Below, one piece after another: positions 1-8,170 of a stretch of DNA of 45,432 nucleotides (positions are counted from its first letter, which is position 1; each line of letters begins with the position of its first letter). The notes beneath the pieces are model-generated. The model made no database searches. It saw nothing but the letters and a program-made list of their open reading frames with translations, and was not told the DNA's origin. A program made the position numbers and the translations under genes. The DNA comes from Calorimonas adulescens (GTDB taxonomy: Bacteria; Bacillota; Thermoanaerobacteria; Thermoanaerobacterales; UBA4877), in assembly GCF_008274215.1 (NCBI RefSeq), contig NZ_VTPS01000022.1:1-45432 (forward strand), in the 5' to 3' direction.

Positions 1-145
1 TTTCCAGAACATATACAATTTCAGCGATAACTTCATTTGGGACAAATACTTCATTATTTTCTAATATTTGTGCAGCTTTTTCTGATAAAACTTCTGTATC
101 ATTTAAAAGGTACCTTAAAACAATATTAGCATCAACTATTTGCAT
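1..145 (-). CDS. PIN-domain toxin (VapC-like), partial
   Basis: The N-terminal 48 residues run off the window edge. They begin MQIVDANIVLRYLL, the usual start of PIN-domain ribonucleases, in which the first Asp (D5) is a metal ligand of the active site. A further acidic residue follows in NEVIAEIVYVLE, matching the second conserved acidic position. The start codon overlaps the 3' end of the upstream antitoxin gene by 14 bases, the normal arrangement in type II toxin-antitoxin pairs. PIN toxins cut specific RNAs, often tRNA. That activity is inferred from the family; the C-terminal half is outside the window. Confidence 0.7.
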   Translation of the reverse strand, partial: MQIVDANIVLRYLLNDTEVLSEKAAQILENNEVFVPNEVIAEIVYVLE

Positions 146-380
146 ATTTTTCCACCGCCGCATTTGCCCAGGCTTCGCTTTCTTTTTCTTGTAAATCTTT
201 ATTCTTATATTTTGCTAATGCTCCCCTTACACGCTTATTTTTCTGCTCTTTTAAATCTACATCTTCCATATTTTCGTATGGCAATATAATTACCTCCACT
301 TTTTTATTTCGCAGTTCTTCAGGAATATCTATTATATTAGCTAATACATCACTATTTGTAATTTTTCTGACAAATTTCAT
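132..380 (-). CDS. Antitoxin partner of the PIN-domain toxin
   Basis: This 82-residue protein lies directly upstream of, and overlapping, the PIN toxin start. The N-terminal half (MKFVRKITNSDVLANIIDIPEEL, split here as FVRKITNSDV and NIIDIPEELR) looks like a small DNA-binding or beta-strand antitoxin module followed by VEVIILPYEN. The C-terminal half is lysine- and glutamate-rich and probably disordered, as expected for a toxin-wrapping tail. The ATG at 380 is preferred over the adjacent GTG because AAGGGG lies 9 bases upstream of it. Antitoxin identity rests on gene order and size; no family was recognised with certainty. Confidence 0.6.
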   Translation of the reverse strand: MKFVRKITNSDVLANIIDIPEELRNKKVEVIILPYENMEDVDLKEQKNKRVRGALAKYKNKDLQEKESEAWANAAVEKYANS

Positions 381-425
381 CACTCATTACCCCTTCCACA
401 GTAAGTAAAACCTTTATTTAAATAT

Positions 426-434
426 ATTATATCA
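426..434 (-). promoter_or_regulatory. Extended -10 promoter for the toxin-antitoxin pair
   Basis: On the minus strand TGATATAAT forms an extended -10 (TGN-TATAAT) about 45 bases upstream of the antitoxin ATG. No good -35 hexamer is visible 17 bases further upstream. Confidence 0.4.
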
Positions 435-460
435 TGCAATCTAATAGTTTTATACTATAA

Positions 461-487
461 CACAGTGTGCCACTGGGGACGGTTCTT
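461..487. repeat. REP-like short palindromic sequence
   Basis: The segment reads CACAGTGTGCCACTGG followed by GGACGGTTCTT and contains the inverted repeat CAGTG-TGC-CACTG. Very similar sequences recur in clostridial genomes, often near REP-associated tyrosine transposases; that link is from memory. Only one copy was seen in this window. Confidence 0.4.
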
Positions 488-514
488 ATGGTTTTATACA
501 GAATAGAGGCAGCC

Positions 515-1024
515 CTATTTCAGGACTGCCTCTATTTCTTCCAGTGTCTTACCATCCATTATGCCGTCTATAACCCTATCAAGGGTATCCATATCAGCAG
601 ACTTTATCTTGTCATCTAAGCCCTTTGGTACTTTTCCGAACCTCTTTTTTATCATCTTGAGTACGGTGTCTATCTTGCCTTCCATTTTTCCTTCTTTTCT
701 ACCTTCTTTTCTACCCTCTTCTATTAATGATGCACCTATCCTGGTCATTCTTACCACCTCCTTCAATCGGTCTATATATTCATTTCTCACATATTTATCA
801 GCTAATCCAAGGACTGCAGCAATCACTATTGACTGCATATTTTCATCCTTTATCTTTTGGGATAATTCTAAGACCTTCCTTGCTGCCTCATCTTCATCCC
901 ACCTGTGTTTCATAAGAGGTAAAAATACAAGGTCCATTATGTCCTTATTATTAAGCTGTATACCATTTTCTATTTTATTCTTTATGGCCTCATATCTTTC
1001 ATTTTTCAGTGTTACAGGAGTCAG
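515..1024 (-). pseudogene. 5'-truncated Rpn-family nuclease/transposase remnant
   Basis: An open frame starts without a start codon at 1024, just after the stop codons that end the histidine kinase gene. It reads LTPVTLKNERYEAIKNKI..., then NNKDIMDLVFLPLMK, which is typical of the middle and C-terminal part of Rpn (YhgA-like, PD-(D/E)XK) recombination-promoting nucleases. The charged repeat EEGRKEGRKEGKMEGK is also typical of the family. The N-terminal catalytic domain, normally 150 or more residues, is missing, so no nuclease can be made. An internal ATG at 937 could start a 140-residue protein, but no purpose is evident. The fragment is probably what remained after a deletion or insertion next to the kinase gene. 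Confidence 0.7.
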
Positions 1025-1027
1025 TTA

Positions 1028-2365
1028 TTAGCTGCGGGGCAGTGTGAATGTGAAGGTGGTGCCTTTCCCTTCGGTGCTGTTTATGTCGTATTTACTTCTA
1101 TGGAGGGTGAGTATTTCCTTTACTATGGCCAGGCCAAGCCCCGTGCCTCCCTCACTGGCCTTATAGTACCTGTCAAATATGTGCTCTAAGTCCTTTTCCT
1201 TTATACCCCTGCCTGTATCGCTGATTTTGAATAGTGCTTCTTTATCCTGTATCTCTGATGTGATGCTTAAAAGTCCGCTGTCCTCCATGCTGCTGATTGC
1301 ATTTCCTATGATGTTTACAAGCACCCTTCTGATAAGTTCCCTGTCGGCGTATACATTCAGGTCGTCTATAGAAAACTCTACCTCCAGATTTCTTTCATAT
1401 ATCTCACCCTCGAAGGTGTCCAGTACGTCTGATATAAGCTCCTTCATATTAAAAACTGCCATACGGGGTTTTGTTACACCGGCCTGTATCTGGGAGAGAG
1501 CAAGGATGTCGTTTATCATATTACTCATCCTGTCTGCCTCCTTAGAAATGATGGCCAGATACTTATAAGACTTTTCTCTGTCTATATCCGTATCCCTTAT
1601 CATCTCGGCATAACCCTTTATGACCCCCAGCGGAGTCTTGAGGTCATGGGATATGTTGGCTATAAGGTTTTGCCTCAGTTTTTCTATCTCTGAGAGTCTC
1701 ATGGACATCTCATCCATGGTGCTGGCAAGGTCTCCTATTTCGTCCCTTGTCTCAGGCTTTATTTTTATGCCTGCATTACCTTCTGCTATCTCCTTGGCGG
1801 CCTTTTTCAGCTTTATGATAGGCCTGGTGATTCCGTTGGATAGTATAAGTGAGATAAGGGTGGCTATTATAATGGACGCTATAGCTATATATGTAAATTC
1901 CCTTTTAAAGAGGTCCACATTCTGTGAAATCTGGGTGACGGGTATGCTGAGTATCATGTTTGCCTGTATGCCGTTGTAAGTAAAAGGTAGGCTCATGGCC
2001 ATGTATTCTGTCCCAAAGTGCGGGTGTGTGTATCTGAAGGTCTTTGGGGTATTTCCTGAATAAGGTATGACATTCCTCATCATCATCCCCATCATGGTGG
2101 CAGTGGTGAAGATGACCCGGTTGTCCTTTGTGACGGCCGTAACCTCTGCACCGGATTCCTCAATGGCTGCAGATAACTTTGATGGGTCTGGTTCAGGGAC
2201 GCCAAGTATGTTGATTATCTCTTCACCGTAGTTTTTAAGCCTGCCAACCATAAACCGGGTGTATGTCCTCTCTATAAATACCACCTGTGTGAGCCAGAAT
2301 ATGGCGAGTACTGTGAGCACCACAGCCAGATAGCTTGCCAGTAATTTGTTTCTTATGCTCCTCAT
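1028..2365 (-). CDS. Two-component sensor histidine kinase
   Basis: A 445-residue membrane kinase. Transmembrane segments lie at about residues 10-30 and 158-178 and flank an extracytoplasmic sensor region of about 125 residues. A HAMP linker follows (about 178-232). The HisKA motif NISHDLKTPLG places the phospho-acceptor at H240. The ATPase part shows the N box (VNIIGNAIS), the G1 box (DTGRGI) and the G2 box (GTGLGLAIV). It follows its response regulator with a single intervening base, so the two are translated together. The signal is unknown. The extracytoplasmic part carries an unusual methionine run (MMGMMM), which could hint at metal or redox sensing, but this is speculation. Confidence 0.93.
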   Translation of the reverse strand: MRSIRNKLLASYLAVVLTVLAIFWLTQVVFIERTYTRFMVGRLKNYGEEIINILGVPEPDPSKLSAAIEESGAEVTAVTKDNRVIFTTATMMGMMMRNVIPYSGNTPKTFRYTHPHFGTEYMAMSLPFTYNGIQANMILSIPVTQISQNVDLFKREFTYIAIASIIIATLISLILSNGITRPIIKLKKAAKEIAEGNAGIKIKPETRDEIGDLASTMDEMSMRLSEIEKLRQNLIANISHDLKTPLGVIKGYAEMIRDTDIDREKSYKYLAIISKEADRMSNMINDILALSQIQAGVTKPRMAVFNMKELISDVLDTFEGEIYERNLEVEFSIDDLNVYADRELIRRVLVNIIGNAISSMEDSGLLSITSEIQDKEALFKISDTGRGIKEKDLEHIFDRYYKASEGGTGLGLAIVKEILTLHRSKYDINSTEGKGTTFTFTLPRS

Positions 2366-2366
2366 T

Positions 2367-3032
2367 TTATTCCTCCAGTTTATAGCCTATGCCCCATACC
2401 GTCTTTATGAGGCTTTTCTTATCGCCAAGCTTTTCCCTGAGCTGCTTTATATGGGTGTCCACTGTTCTTAAATCCCCATAAAAGTCGTATCCCCAGACTG
2501 CATTTAATATCTTCTCCCGAGAGAGGGCTTTTCCTCTGTTGACAGTCAGATATTTTAAAAGCTCAAATTCTTTTGGGGTAAGGTCCAAATGCCTCCCATC
2601 CACATAGGCTTCTCTGGATACCTCATCTATCTCAATCCCCTTAAACGTAAGGTTTCTATCAGTGGCTTCGGGGTACACCCTGCGGAGTATGGCCCGACAT
2701 CTGGCCACCAGTTCCTTAGGACTGAAGGGCTTTACTATGTAGTCGTCGGCACCCAGCTCGAAACCTAAAAGCCTGTCGTATTCCTCTCCTCTAGCTGTCA
2801 TCATCAGGACCGGGACGTCAGACCCTTCCCTTATCTCTTTCAATATGCTTTTACCGTCCATGTCGGGGAGCATTATGTCTAAGAGAACCATGGAGGGGTT
2901 TCCCTCGTTAAAGTAGGTTAATCCATCTTTCCCATTGGATGCTTTAATTGTCTCAAAACCTTCGTTTTTAAGGTATGTGTCCACGATATTCAGAAGGTTT
3001 TTATCGTCTTCGATTATAAGGATGGGACCCAT
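2367..3032 (-). CDS. OmpR/PhoB-family response regulator
   Basis: A 221-residue regulator with a receiver domain (acidic pocket E8/D9, phospho-acceptor D52 in LLDIMLPD, T79, K101 in IVKPF) and a C-terminal winged helix (about 128-220; LTPKEFELLKYL and RTVDTHIKQLREKL). It is the partner of the kinase immediately downstream, which it would use to switch transcription of unknown targets. The start is set by GAGGTG six to eleven bases upstream of the ATG. It is distinct from the WalR-like regulator at 30934. Confidence 0.93.
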   Translation of the reverse strand: MGPILIIEDDKNLLNIVDTYLKNEGFETIKASNGKDGLTYFNEGNPSMVLLDIMLPDMDGKSILKEIREGSDVPVLMMTARGEEYDRLLGFELGADDYIVKPFSPKELVARCRAILRRVYPEATDRNLTFKGIEIDEVSREAYVDGRHLDLTPKEFELLKYLTVNRGKALSREKILNAVWGYDFYGDLRTVDTHIKQLREKLGDKKSLIKTVWGIGYKLEE

Positions 3033-3049
3033 ACTATCACCTCAAGACT

Positions 3050-3058
3050 ATTATACCA
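3050..3058 (-). promoter_or_regulatory. Extended -10 promoter of the two-component operon
   Basis: The minus strand carries TGGTATAAT 18 bases upstream of the response regulator ATG. Transcription would start close to the ribosome binding site, leaving a very short leader. The region at -35 does not match the consensus. Confidence 0.4.
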
Positions 3059-3282
3059 TCAAAGGCAACGGTTCTATAGGGCCTCACAAAAATATCACAT
3101 TTAGTGGAAAAAGAAAGAGGGTTAAACAATGCAAAGGCTGTGATATAATAGGAAAAGGGAAAGGGTTTGACATAATGCAAAGCCCAATCAGGAGAAAAAT
3201 CTGGATGAGGCAGAGGTGATGTGGACATACACACATCATGGAATACTGGCTGTGCCAGGAAGCTGGTTGCCACAGAAATGAG

Positions 3283-3876
3283 TTAGCTACCCGTGGAGTG
3301 GTTTGATGTACCATAGAGGAGCTGACCTCTGGCAGGTTTCTGCTTTATGGATAGGAGTGTAATCCATATGGCAGAGCTTATCACCTTTGCCATATTCATG
3401 ACCATGGAAAGCCTTGTATTCTGGAGTACGCTAAACTCCATGAAGCCAGATACATTTACTACTCCTGTTATCCTTAAGTCGCCCACAGGGTCAAGGTTTT
3501 TGTTTACGCCGGCGCCAGGTTTCAGTGGGCCCTCATCGATGATTATTTTGCCTACATTGCTTACAGAGCCTAAAGATGCGTCGATTGCTATGACAAAAGG
3601 GTTATCCATGGTCTTGAATATCATTGAAGTGATTTCTTTTATGTTTTGGGCATGGACAGGATTTTCCAAGGTGCCGTATATCCTGCATTCCTTACATATG
3701 TGCGGGAACAGGGTAAGTTCATATCCTATCAGGGGTCCTAAGGAATCGCCGGTGGATCTGTCGGTGCCGATACATAGAAACACCAGGTCATTCAGGTTTT
3801 TGTCGGATATGTATCTGCTCAGAGCGTTCTTTAAAATGAGCTTAGCATAACGGTCTTTATAGTCTATTATTTCCAT
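3283..3876 (-). CDS. yyaC: Spore protease YyaC family protein (DUF1256)
   Basis: A 197-residue protein of the YyaC family, which is related to GPR spore proteases and is found in endospore formers. Recognisable family segments are FLCIGTDRSTGDSLGPLIG near residues 33-51, YGTLENPVHAQN, VIAIDASLG and GPLKPGAGVNKNLDPVGD. The ATG at 3876 is chosen because GGAGGG lies 6 bases upstream, although the frame is open further back. The C-terminus has a short, polar, non-conserved tail. Its presence supports a sporulating host. It diverges from the gene at 3940, leaving 63 bases between them. Confidence 0.88.
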   Translation of the reverse strand: MEIIDYKDRYAKLILKNALSRYISDKNLNDLVFLCIGTDRSTGDSLGPLIGYELTLFPHICKECRIYGTLENPVHAQNIKEITSMIFKTMDNPFVIAIDASLGSVSNVGKIIIDEGPLKPGAGVNKNLDPVGDLRITGVVNVSGFMEFSVLQNTRLSMVMNMAKVISSAIWITLLSIKQKPARGQLLYGTSNHSTGS

Positions 3877-3939
3877 CTGTATCCCTCCAATCAATAATTT
3901 TTGCTTAAACCTTATTTTATATTCATGGGGAGAAGGCAT

Positions 3940-4968
3940 ATGAAGCGTTTTTTTGTTTTGCTTATAGCGGTTATGGTTGCGTATTATATATTTTCCGGAA
4001 TGAGTACCGATAGCAGAGAGGTAATGGACCTCAAGGCCCAGATAACCTATGACTCGTATACAAATTTTGTTTCCGATGTTGATGGGTGGTGGGGATATAG
4101 AGAGGGCGAGGTGCTGCACTATACCGGTGAGGGGATAAATGACTTTAAAATAAAGGTAAATGCCTCAGAACCTGTATTGTCTGTGGGGGATATGCTGGCA
4201 GTTTATGAGGACGGTGGGGATACACTGTATGTATATGACATGTCTGGAAAAGAACTGTGGGAGTACAAGGCAGGGGGATCCATAGAGGACGTGATCCTCA
4301 AGCCTGGTGAAAATATTTTTATTCTATATTTAAAGGATAGGATCTTCTATATGATAGAGCTCAATAACGACGGCAAGAAGGTAAATGAGTGGATAGCGTC
4401 CAACGATTTTGTGATGGGCTGCGATTTGGGTGGCGGCACTATGTATGTGGCGTCGGCGAATACAGATGAGCTGGGCGGCAGGATAACCGCATACACCAAG
4501 AAGGGTGAGCTGATCTGGGCCCAAGAGCTTCCGGGACTTATACCATTTCAGGTTAAGGCCTTTGAGGAAGGGGTGTCTGTGATACTGGATAAAAAGGTTA
4601 TGTCATTATCTTCCAAGGGGAAGACGATGATGGAGAGAGATATGGCGGTGGACTATGGATGCATAGGCTATGATGGGTCAATCTACGGGGGCAGCAATGG
4701 AACATTGAATGGCCTGGCCGTGGACGGAAGGGAACTTTTCAGCATAAAGCTGCCGGGGATAGACGGGGTCTATCCTGACGATGAGGGAGTGGTTGTTTTG
4801 AGCGGGAGGTCAATCACTCAATATGACACAAGGGGTAAGGCTATCGCCTCTTATGAAGCCATGAGGGATATAGACTATCTGGTGCCTGTGAGCGGCAAAA
4901 AAAAGATACTGGCTGTGGGAAGGTCTGGTGCAGACCTGGTAGAGGTGCCTTTGGGGGTGCTTAAATGA
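3940..4968 (+). CDS. Membrane-anchored beta-propeller-like protein of unknown function
   Basis: A 342-residue protein with a single N-terminal membrane anchor (FFVLLIAVMVAYYIF, about residues 4-18) and an extracytoplasmic body made of repeats such as LYVYDMSGKELWEYKAGG and ITAYTKKGELIWAQELPG, like PQQ/WD40-type beta-propeller blades. No catalytic motif is visible. The ATG at 3940 follows GGGGAGAAGG and puts the hydrophobic segment at the very N-terminus, so it is preferred over an upstream start at 3901. The stop overlaps the start of the CvpA-family gene (ATGA), so the two are probably translationally coupled. A scaffold or sensor role at the cell surface is an inference. Confidence 0.75.
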   Translation: MKRFFVLLIAVMVAYYIFSGMSTDSREVMDLKAQITYDSYTNFVSDVDGWWGYREGEVLHYTGEGINDFKIKVNASEPVLSVGDMLAVYEDGGDTLYVYDMSGKELWEYKAGGSIEDVILKPGENIFILYLKDRIFYMIELNNDGKKVNEWIASNDFVMGCDLGGGTMYVASANTDELGGRITAYTKKGELIWAQELPGLIPFQVKAFEEGVSVILDKKVMSLSSKGKTMMERDMAVDYGCIGYDGSIYGGSNGTLNGLAVDGRELFSIKLPGIDGVYPDDEGVVVLSGRSITQYDTRGKAIASYEAMRDIDYLVPVSGKKKILAVGRSGADLVEVPLGVLK

Positions 4969-5522
4969 ATGCGGTGGACCTGGTTGTGGCTGTGATGATA
5001 TTTATACCTGGCATTATCGGGTTTTACAGGGGGCTTGTGCTTACGGTGTCAAGCCTTATAGGTTCTATAGCTAACTGGTATCTGGCATTTCGCCTGTATC
5101 CATATATACTCCATGAACTGTATACCTCAAAGTCCCTGGTTGACTTCATGGAAGGCCTGGCCAAGAATGCCCCGGCCCCTGACAGGGCAGCCTTCATAGC
5201 CATTAGTCTTATTAGCTTTATGCTTGCTTATCTATTGATTAATCTTGCCATAAAGATTATAATTTCTATAGTGAATAGCGTAGCCGGTTTACCAGTCTTA
5301 AGGGGCATAAACAAGCTGGGCGGTATGGCTGCAGGGTTGATAGAGGGATTTTTGTTGACCTGTTTTATATTTCTCATCATACAGATGGTGAGGGATATAC
5401 TCCCCGTATATGTTGTGTCCGCCATTGCGGATTCTACCCTGGGGAGCTGGTTTCTCAAGAATAATCTGTTTATGAATTTGATACCTGCAGAACTTTATAT
5501 GTGGAAGGAGATAGTGCCATGA
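4965..5522 (+). CDS. CvpA family membrane protein
   Basis: A 185-residue integral membrane protein with about four hydrophobic segments: residues 5-25, 30-45, 68-95 and 115-140. It opens MNAVDLVVAVMIFIPGIIGFYRG, shown in parts as VDLVVAVMIF and IIGFYRGL, the hallmark of CvpA (colicin V production protein) relatives. Members are associated with envelope stress resistance in other bacteria, but the molecular function is unsettled. It overlaps the preceding gene by four bases. Confidence 0.82.
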   Translation: MNAVDLVVAVMIFIPGIIGFYRGLVLTVSSLIGSIANWYLAFRLYPYILHELYTSKSLVDFMEGLAKNAPAPDRAAFIAISLISFMLAYLLINLAIKIIISIVNSVAGLPVLRGINKLGGMAAGLIEGFLLTCFIFLIIQMVRDILPVYVVSAIADSTLGSWFLKNNLFMNLIPAELYMWKEIVP

Positions 5523-5616
5523 ACAGGGAAATAGATGCAAGGGTTCCAGCCACACCCTGTGGTAATGGCAAATAAGGCTTCTTACACCTAAATTATGAAT
5601 TATAAGGGGTGATTCT

Positions 5617-5823
5617 ATGCCTGAGGTTTATAATGTTGGCGATGTGGTAAAGATGAAGAAGCAGCACCCCTGCGGTTCTGACGAATGGCAGGTAATCAGG
5701 GTTGGAATGGACTTTCGCATTGTATGTCAGGGGTGCGGCCATTCTGTGATGATACCGAGGAAAAAATTTGAGAAAAGTGTAAAAAAAGTGGTAAAAAGAG
5801 CAGTTGAAACGGATGCTCAGTAA
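5617..5823 (+). CDS. DUF951 family protein
   Basis: A 68-residue basic protein that matches the DUF951 pattern: YNVGDVVKMKKQHPCGSDEW, then VGMDFRIVCQGCGHSVMIPR. Conserved features are the HPCG motif and the CQGCG knuckle, suggesting a small nucleic-acid- or metal-binding fold. In Firmicutes it commonly sits directly upstream of rpsF, as here. Its function is unknown. The start follows AGGGGTG. The promoter for rpsF lies within and just after its last codons. Confidence 0.85.
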   Translation: MPEVYNVGDVVKMKKQHPCGSDEWQVIRVGMDFRIVCQGCGHSVMIPRKKFEKSVKKVVKRAVETDAQ

Positions 5824-5832
5824 TGCTATAAT
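5804..5832 (+). promoter_or_regulatory. Promoter of the rpsF-ssb-rpsR operon
   Basis: TTGAAA (5804-5809), a 17-base spacer, and TATAAT (5827-5832) preceded by TG (extended -10). This is one of the best promoter matches in the window. The -35 lies inside the end of the DUF951 gene. Confidence 0.7.
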
Positions 5833-5836
5833 AAAA

Positions 5837-5887
5837 CTCAGGCGTCCTTGCTCCGGCAACACCGGGGCCATAGTCCATGAGGAGGTG
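5837..5887 (+). promoter_or_regulatory. Structured rpsF leader, candidate S6:S18 autoregulatory motif
   Basis: The leader between promoter and rpsF can fold into an outer stem (CTCAGG at 5837-5842 with CC-A-TGAG at 5875-5881) closing on an inner hairpin (GCTCCGG 5850-5856, loop CAACA, CCGGGGC 5862-5868). The outer stem runs into the Shine-Dalgarno GGAGG. Leaders bound by the S6:S18 complex are known in many bacteria in front of rpsF. The position and CCGG-rich hairpin fit, but the consensus could not be checked. Confidence 0.55.
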
Positions 5888-5892
5888 AAAGT

Positions 5893-6177
5893 ATGAGAGC
5901 CTATGAAGCTATGTATATCATTGACCCTGATATTGATGAGGAAAACAGGCAGAAACTGATTGAGAGGTTTAAGGGCATTGTTGAGGGCAAGGGAGAGCTG
6001 GTGAAGCTCGATGAGTGGGGTAGGAGAAGGCTGGCCTATCCTATAAACAAGAAAAATGAGGGTTATTACGTGCTTATGAACTTCAACTCCGATGCCAATG
6101 CCCAGATAGAACTGGAAAGGGTCTTTAAGATAACTGACGGTGTAATGAGATATATGATTGTTAAAATGCATGAATAA
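5893..6177 (+). CDS. rpsF: 30S ribosomal protein S6
   Basis: A 94-residue protein of normal length for bacterial S6 ([45 protein letters not shown]). It binds S18 at the platform of the 30S subunit. It starts the rpsF-ssb-rpsR cluster, with GAGGAGGTG upstream of the ATG. Translation is probably controlled by the leader structure described separately. Confidence 0.97.
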   Translation: MRAYEAMYIIDPDIDEENRQKLIERFKGIVEGKGELVKLDEWGRRRLAYPINKKNEGYYVLMNFNSDANAQIELERVFKITDGVMRYMIVKMHE

Positions 6178-6193
6178 ATAGGTGGTGTGAGAT

Positions 6194-6616
6194 TTGAACA
6201 AAGTAATCTTGATTGGAAGGTTGACAAAGGATCCTGAATTAAGGTTTACAGCGGGAAGCGGAGTGGCTGTGACCACATTTACCCTGGCTGTAGACAGAAA
6301 TTTCTCAAACCAGCAGGGGGAGAGGACAGCGGACTTTATACCTATCGTGGTATGGAGGAAGCTGGCCGAGGTATGTGCCAATAACCTGACCAAGGGCCAG
6401 CAGGTCGCAGTATCGGGGCGCATACAGACCAGGAGCTGGGATGGAAACGATGGGAAGAGAAGGTGGACCACCGAGGTTATTGCTGACGAGGTCAAGTTTT
6501 TAGGGAAACCATCATCTTCATCTGCAGGGACGCCATACGAGAGCAAGGAAGATGAAGGTGGAGACCTGTTTGAGGGGTTCATGCCCATTGACTCTGAAGA
6601 CGACCTTCCATTCTGA
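6194..6616 (+). CDS. ssb: Single-stranded DNA-binding protein
   Basis: A 140-residue SSB with an N-terminal OB fold ([51 protein letters not shown]) over about residues 1-107. A short acidic linker follows, ending DSEDDLPF, the conserved C-terminal tip that recruits replication and repair proteins. It is translated from TTG behind GGTGGTG. Its place between rpsF and rpsR is the standard Gram-positive order. Confidence 0.97.
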   Translation: MNKVILIGRLTKDPELRFTAGSGVAVTTFTLAVDRNFSNQQGERTADFIPIVVWRKLAEVCANNLTKGQQVAVSGRIQTRSWDGNDGKRRWTTEVIADEVKFLGKPSSSSAGTPYESKEDEGGDLFEGFMPIDSEDDLPF

Positions 6617-6633
6617 TAAAGGAGGGATGAAGA

Positions 6634-6882
6634 GTGGCTAATACTGCAAATCAGAACAGGAGGAAAAACCGCAAGGCCAGGAAAAAGGTATGTACCTTCT
6701 GCCAGGACAAGGTTGAGCTTATAGACTACAAGGATATCGGCAAGCTGAGAAAGTATATAACCGAGAGGGGGAAAATACTCCCCAGGAGGATAACAGGGAA
6801 TTGCGCAAAACATCAAAGACAGCTCACCGTTGCTATTAAGAGGGCAAGACAGGTGGCACTGCTGCCTTATACTACAGAATAA
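6634..6882 (+). CDS. rpsR: 30S ribosomal protein S18
   Basis: An 82-residue basic protein with the S18 core ([56 protein letters not shown]). Two cysteines in CTFC make this a C+ type S18 that may bind zinc. It starts with GTG behind GGAGGG. An intrinsic terminator follows immediately after the stop. Confidence 0.97.
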   Translation: MANTANQNRRKNRKARKKVCTFCQDKVELIDYKDIGKLRKYITERGKILPRRITGNCAKHQRQLTVAIKRARQVALLPYTTE

Positions 6883-6885
6883 ATG

Positions 6886-6906
6886 GAGGGCTCTGCCCTC
6901 TTTTTT
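6886..6906 (+). terminator. Intrinsic terminator after rpsR
   Basis: Hairpin GAGGGC-TCT-GCCCTC followed by six T residues. It ends the ribosomal protein cluster, although read-through into the next gene, 20 bases on, is possible. Confidence 0.8.
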
Positions 6907-6925
6907 GATAAGGGAGGGGATACCG

Positions 6926-7234
6926 TTGCCAGATGACATAGCCAAGAACATAAAGATGATAGAGTTCTATAAGACAGAACTTTTATCCTCCCTTTCCTTT
7001 TTGTATGGTGCAATGTTTAAGGGGAAAAGCGATGACGATATAACCGATGCCCTGTCAGACATTGTTTTGACAGCGTATCTTCTAGGGAAAAGGTTGGGGA
7101 TGGACTATAGTGAGATAGATGCCCATGTGCTGGACAAGATACACCTGCAGATAATAGAGGGCCATGAGGCCGAGGTGTGGTATAAGGACCTGAGCAGCCT
7201 CAAGACGCATATAACAGGACGGGGGGAGTGGTAA
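6926..7234 (+). CDS. MazG-like family protein
   Basis: A 102-residue all-helical protein resembling the clostridial MazG-like family (DIAKNIKMIEFYKTELLSSL, ALSDIVLTAYLLGKRLGM, SEIDAHVLDKI). MazG proteins are nucleoside triphosphate pyrophosphohydrolases, but these small relatives lack the full EExxE...E metal site, and none is obvious here, so catalysis is uncertain. The TTG at 6926 is preferred because AGGGAGGGG lies 6 bases upstream; the frame is open further upstream into rpsR. It overlaps the next gene by 7 bases. Confidence 0.7.
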   Translation: MPDDIAKNIKMIEFYKTELLSSLSFLYGAMFKGKSDDDITDALSDIVLTAYLLGKRLGMDYSEIDAHVLDKIHLQIIEGHEAEVWYKDLSSLKTHITGRGEW

Positions 7235-8166
7235 AACCGTTGAAAACATCTAATATAATAGAATGGCTTCTGTATCTTTTTGCTGGCATGGCTGTGGTCT
7301 TTTTGAGCTATTACGTACCGCTTTTGCTCTTCTTTCTCATTTTCTTCAGCGTGCCATGTGCCGTACTTGGATACAGATATTCTGTAATTGAAGCCGTTTC
7401 GTTTTTAGCTGCCATGGTTGTATTCCTCCTGCTCACCGGCGATTTAGCGAGTTTGATGCCTGTGCTGCCATCGGGTCTGTGCGGTGTTGTCATGGGTCAC
7501 ATGATAAAGCAGAAGAAACCAGCGTCAGATGCGGTGAAGAATGGATTTGTTGCGGCCCTCCTCTCATTGATTGGTACCCTGTGGCTCAGCACCTCACTTT
7601 TCAGGGTAAACATCATCCAAGAATTTGTAAATTCCCTGCCAAAGATGGTAGACAGCAGCCTGGCCATGTATAAGTCTATAGGAATGGGGGAACAGGAACT
7701 CAATGTCATGAAGTCTGCTCTGAACCAAGTTGTGTACTTCATTGAGACGTCAATTCCCTTTGACATATTGATATATGCTGCATTATCGTCTATAGCGGGT
7801 TACCTCATTGTGGAGTTCGTATTGAGAAAGTCGGACATCAACAGGCTAAAGCCGTTTTCATTATGGAAACTACCGGGCAGCGTTACCACGGTGCTGGCAC
7901 TGGTATACCTTATAGAGGTTGCCTTCAGTTCAAACCATGTGATTTACCTTATAAGCTTTAATATGCTGCTGGCACTGGTTGCTGCTTTTACTGTGGAGGG
8001 ATATTCACTGCTGGTATATTTTATGAAGAGAAACGGCATAAGGGCGTGGCTTCAGGCGTTTGTAATAATACTCAGCTTGTTGATACCGGTCTCCAGTTTT
8101 CTTATCGCGGGTGCCGGGATACTGGATGCCGCCTTTGACTTTCGTCATATAAAGAAAAGAGGCTGA
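7228..8166 (+). CDS. YybS family (DUF2232) membrane protein
   Basis: A 312-residue polytopic protein with about eight hydrophobic segments, in the position and of the size of YybS/DUF2232 proteins, which precede gdpP and rplI in many Firmicutes. The family resembles the membrane subunits of ECF-type vitamin transporters, but its substrate is unknown. It starts with GTG behind GGGGGGAG and overlaps the MazG-like gene. gdpP starts four bases after its stop. Confidence 0.82.
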   Translation: MVKPLKTSNIIEWLLYLFAGMAVVFLSYYVPLLLFFLIFFSVPCAVLGYRYSVIEAVSFLAAMVVFLLLTGDLASLMPVLPSGLCGVVMGHMIKQKKPASDAVKNGFVAALLSLIGTLWLSTSLFRVNIIQEFVNSLPKMVDSSLAMYKSIGMGEQELNVMKSALNQVVYFIETSIPFDILIYAALSSIAGYLIVEFVLRKSDINRLKPFSLWKLPGSVTTVLALVYLIEVAFSSNHVIYLISFNMLLALVAAFTVEGYSLLVYFMKRNGIRAWLQAFVIILSLLIPVSSFLIAGAGILDAAFDFRHIKKRG

Positions 8167-8170
8167 TCCC

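Noticed and set aside
2935-3314. Overlapping small frames in the gap between the response regulator and yyaC
   Set aside because: No ribosome binding sites, no family pattern, and they overlap on both strands; the gap appears non-coding.
5593-6951. A 452-codon open frame on the minus strand opposite DUF951-rpsF-ssb-rpsR
   Set aside because: It is antisense to four well-recognised genes, has no ribosome binding site and no domain similarity; it arises from codon bias on the coding strand.
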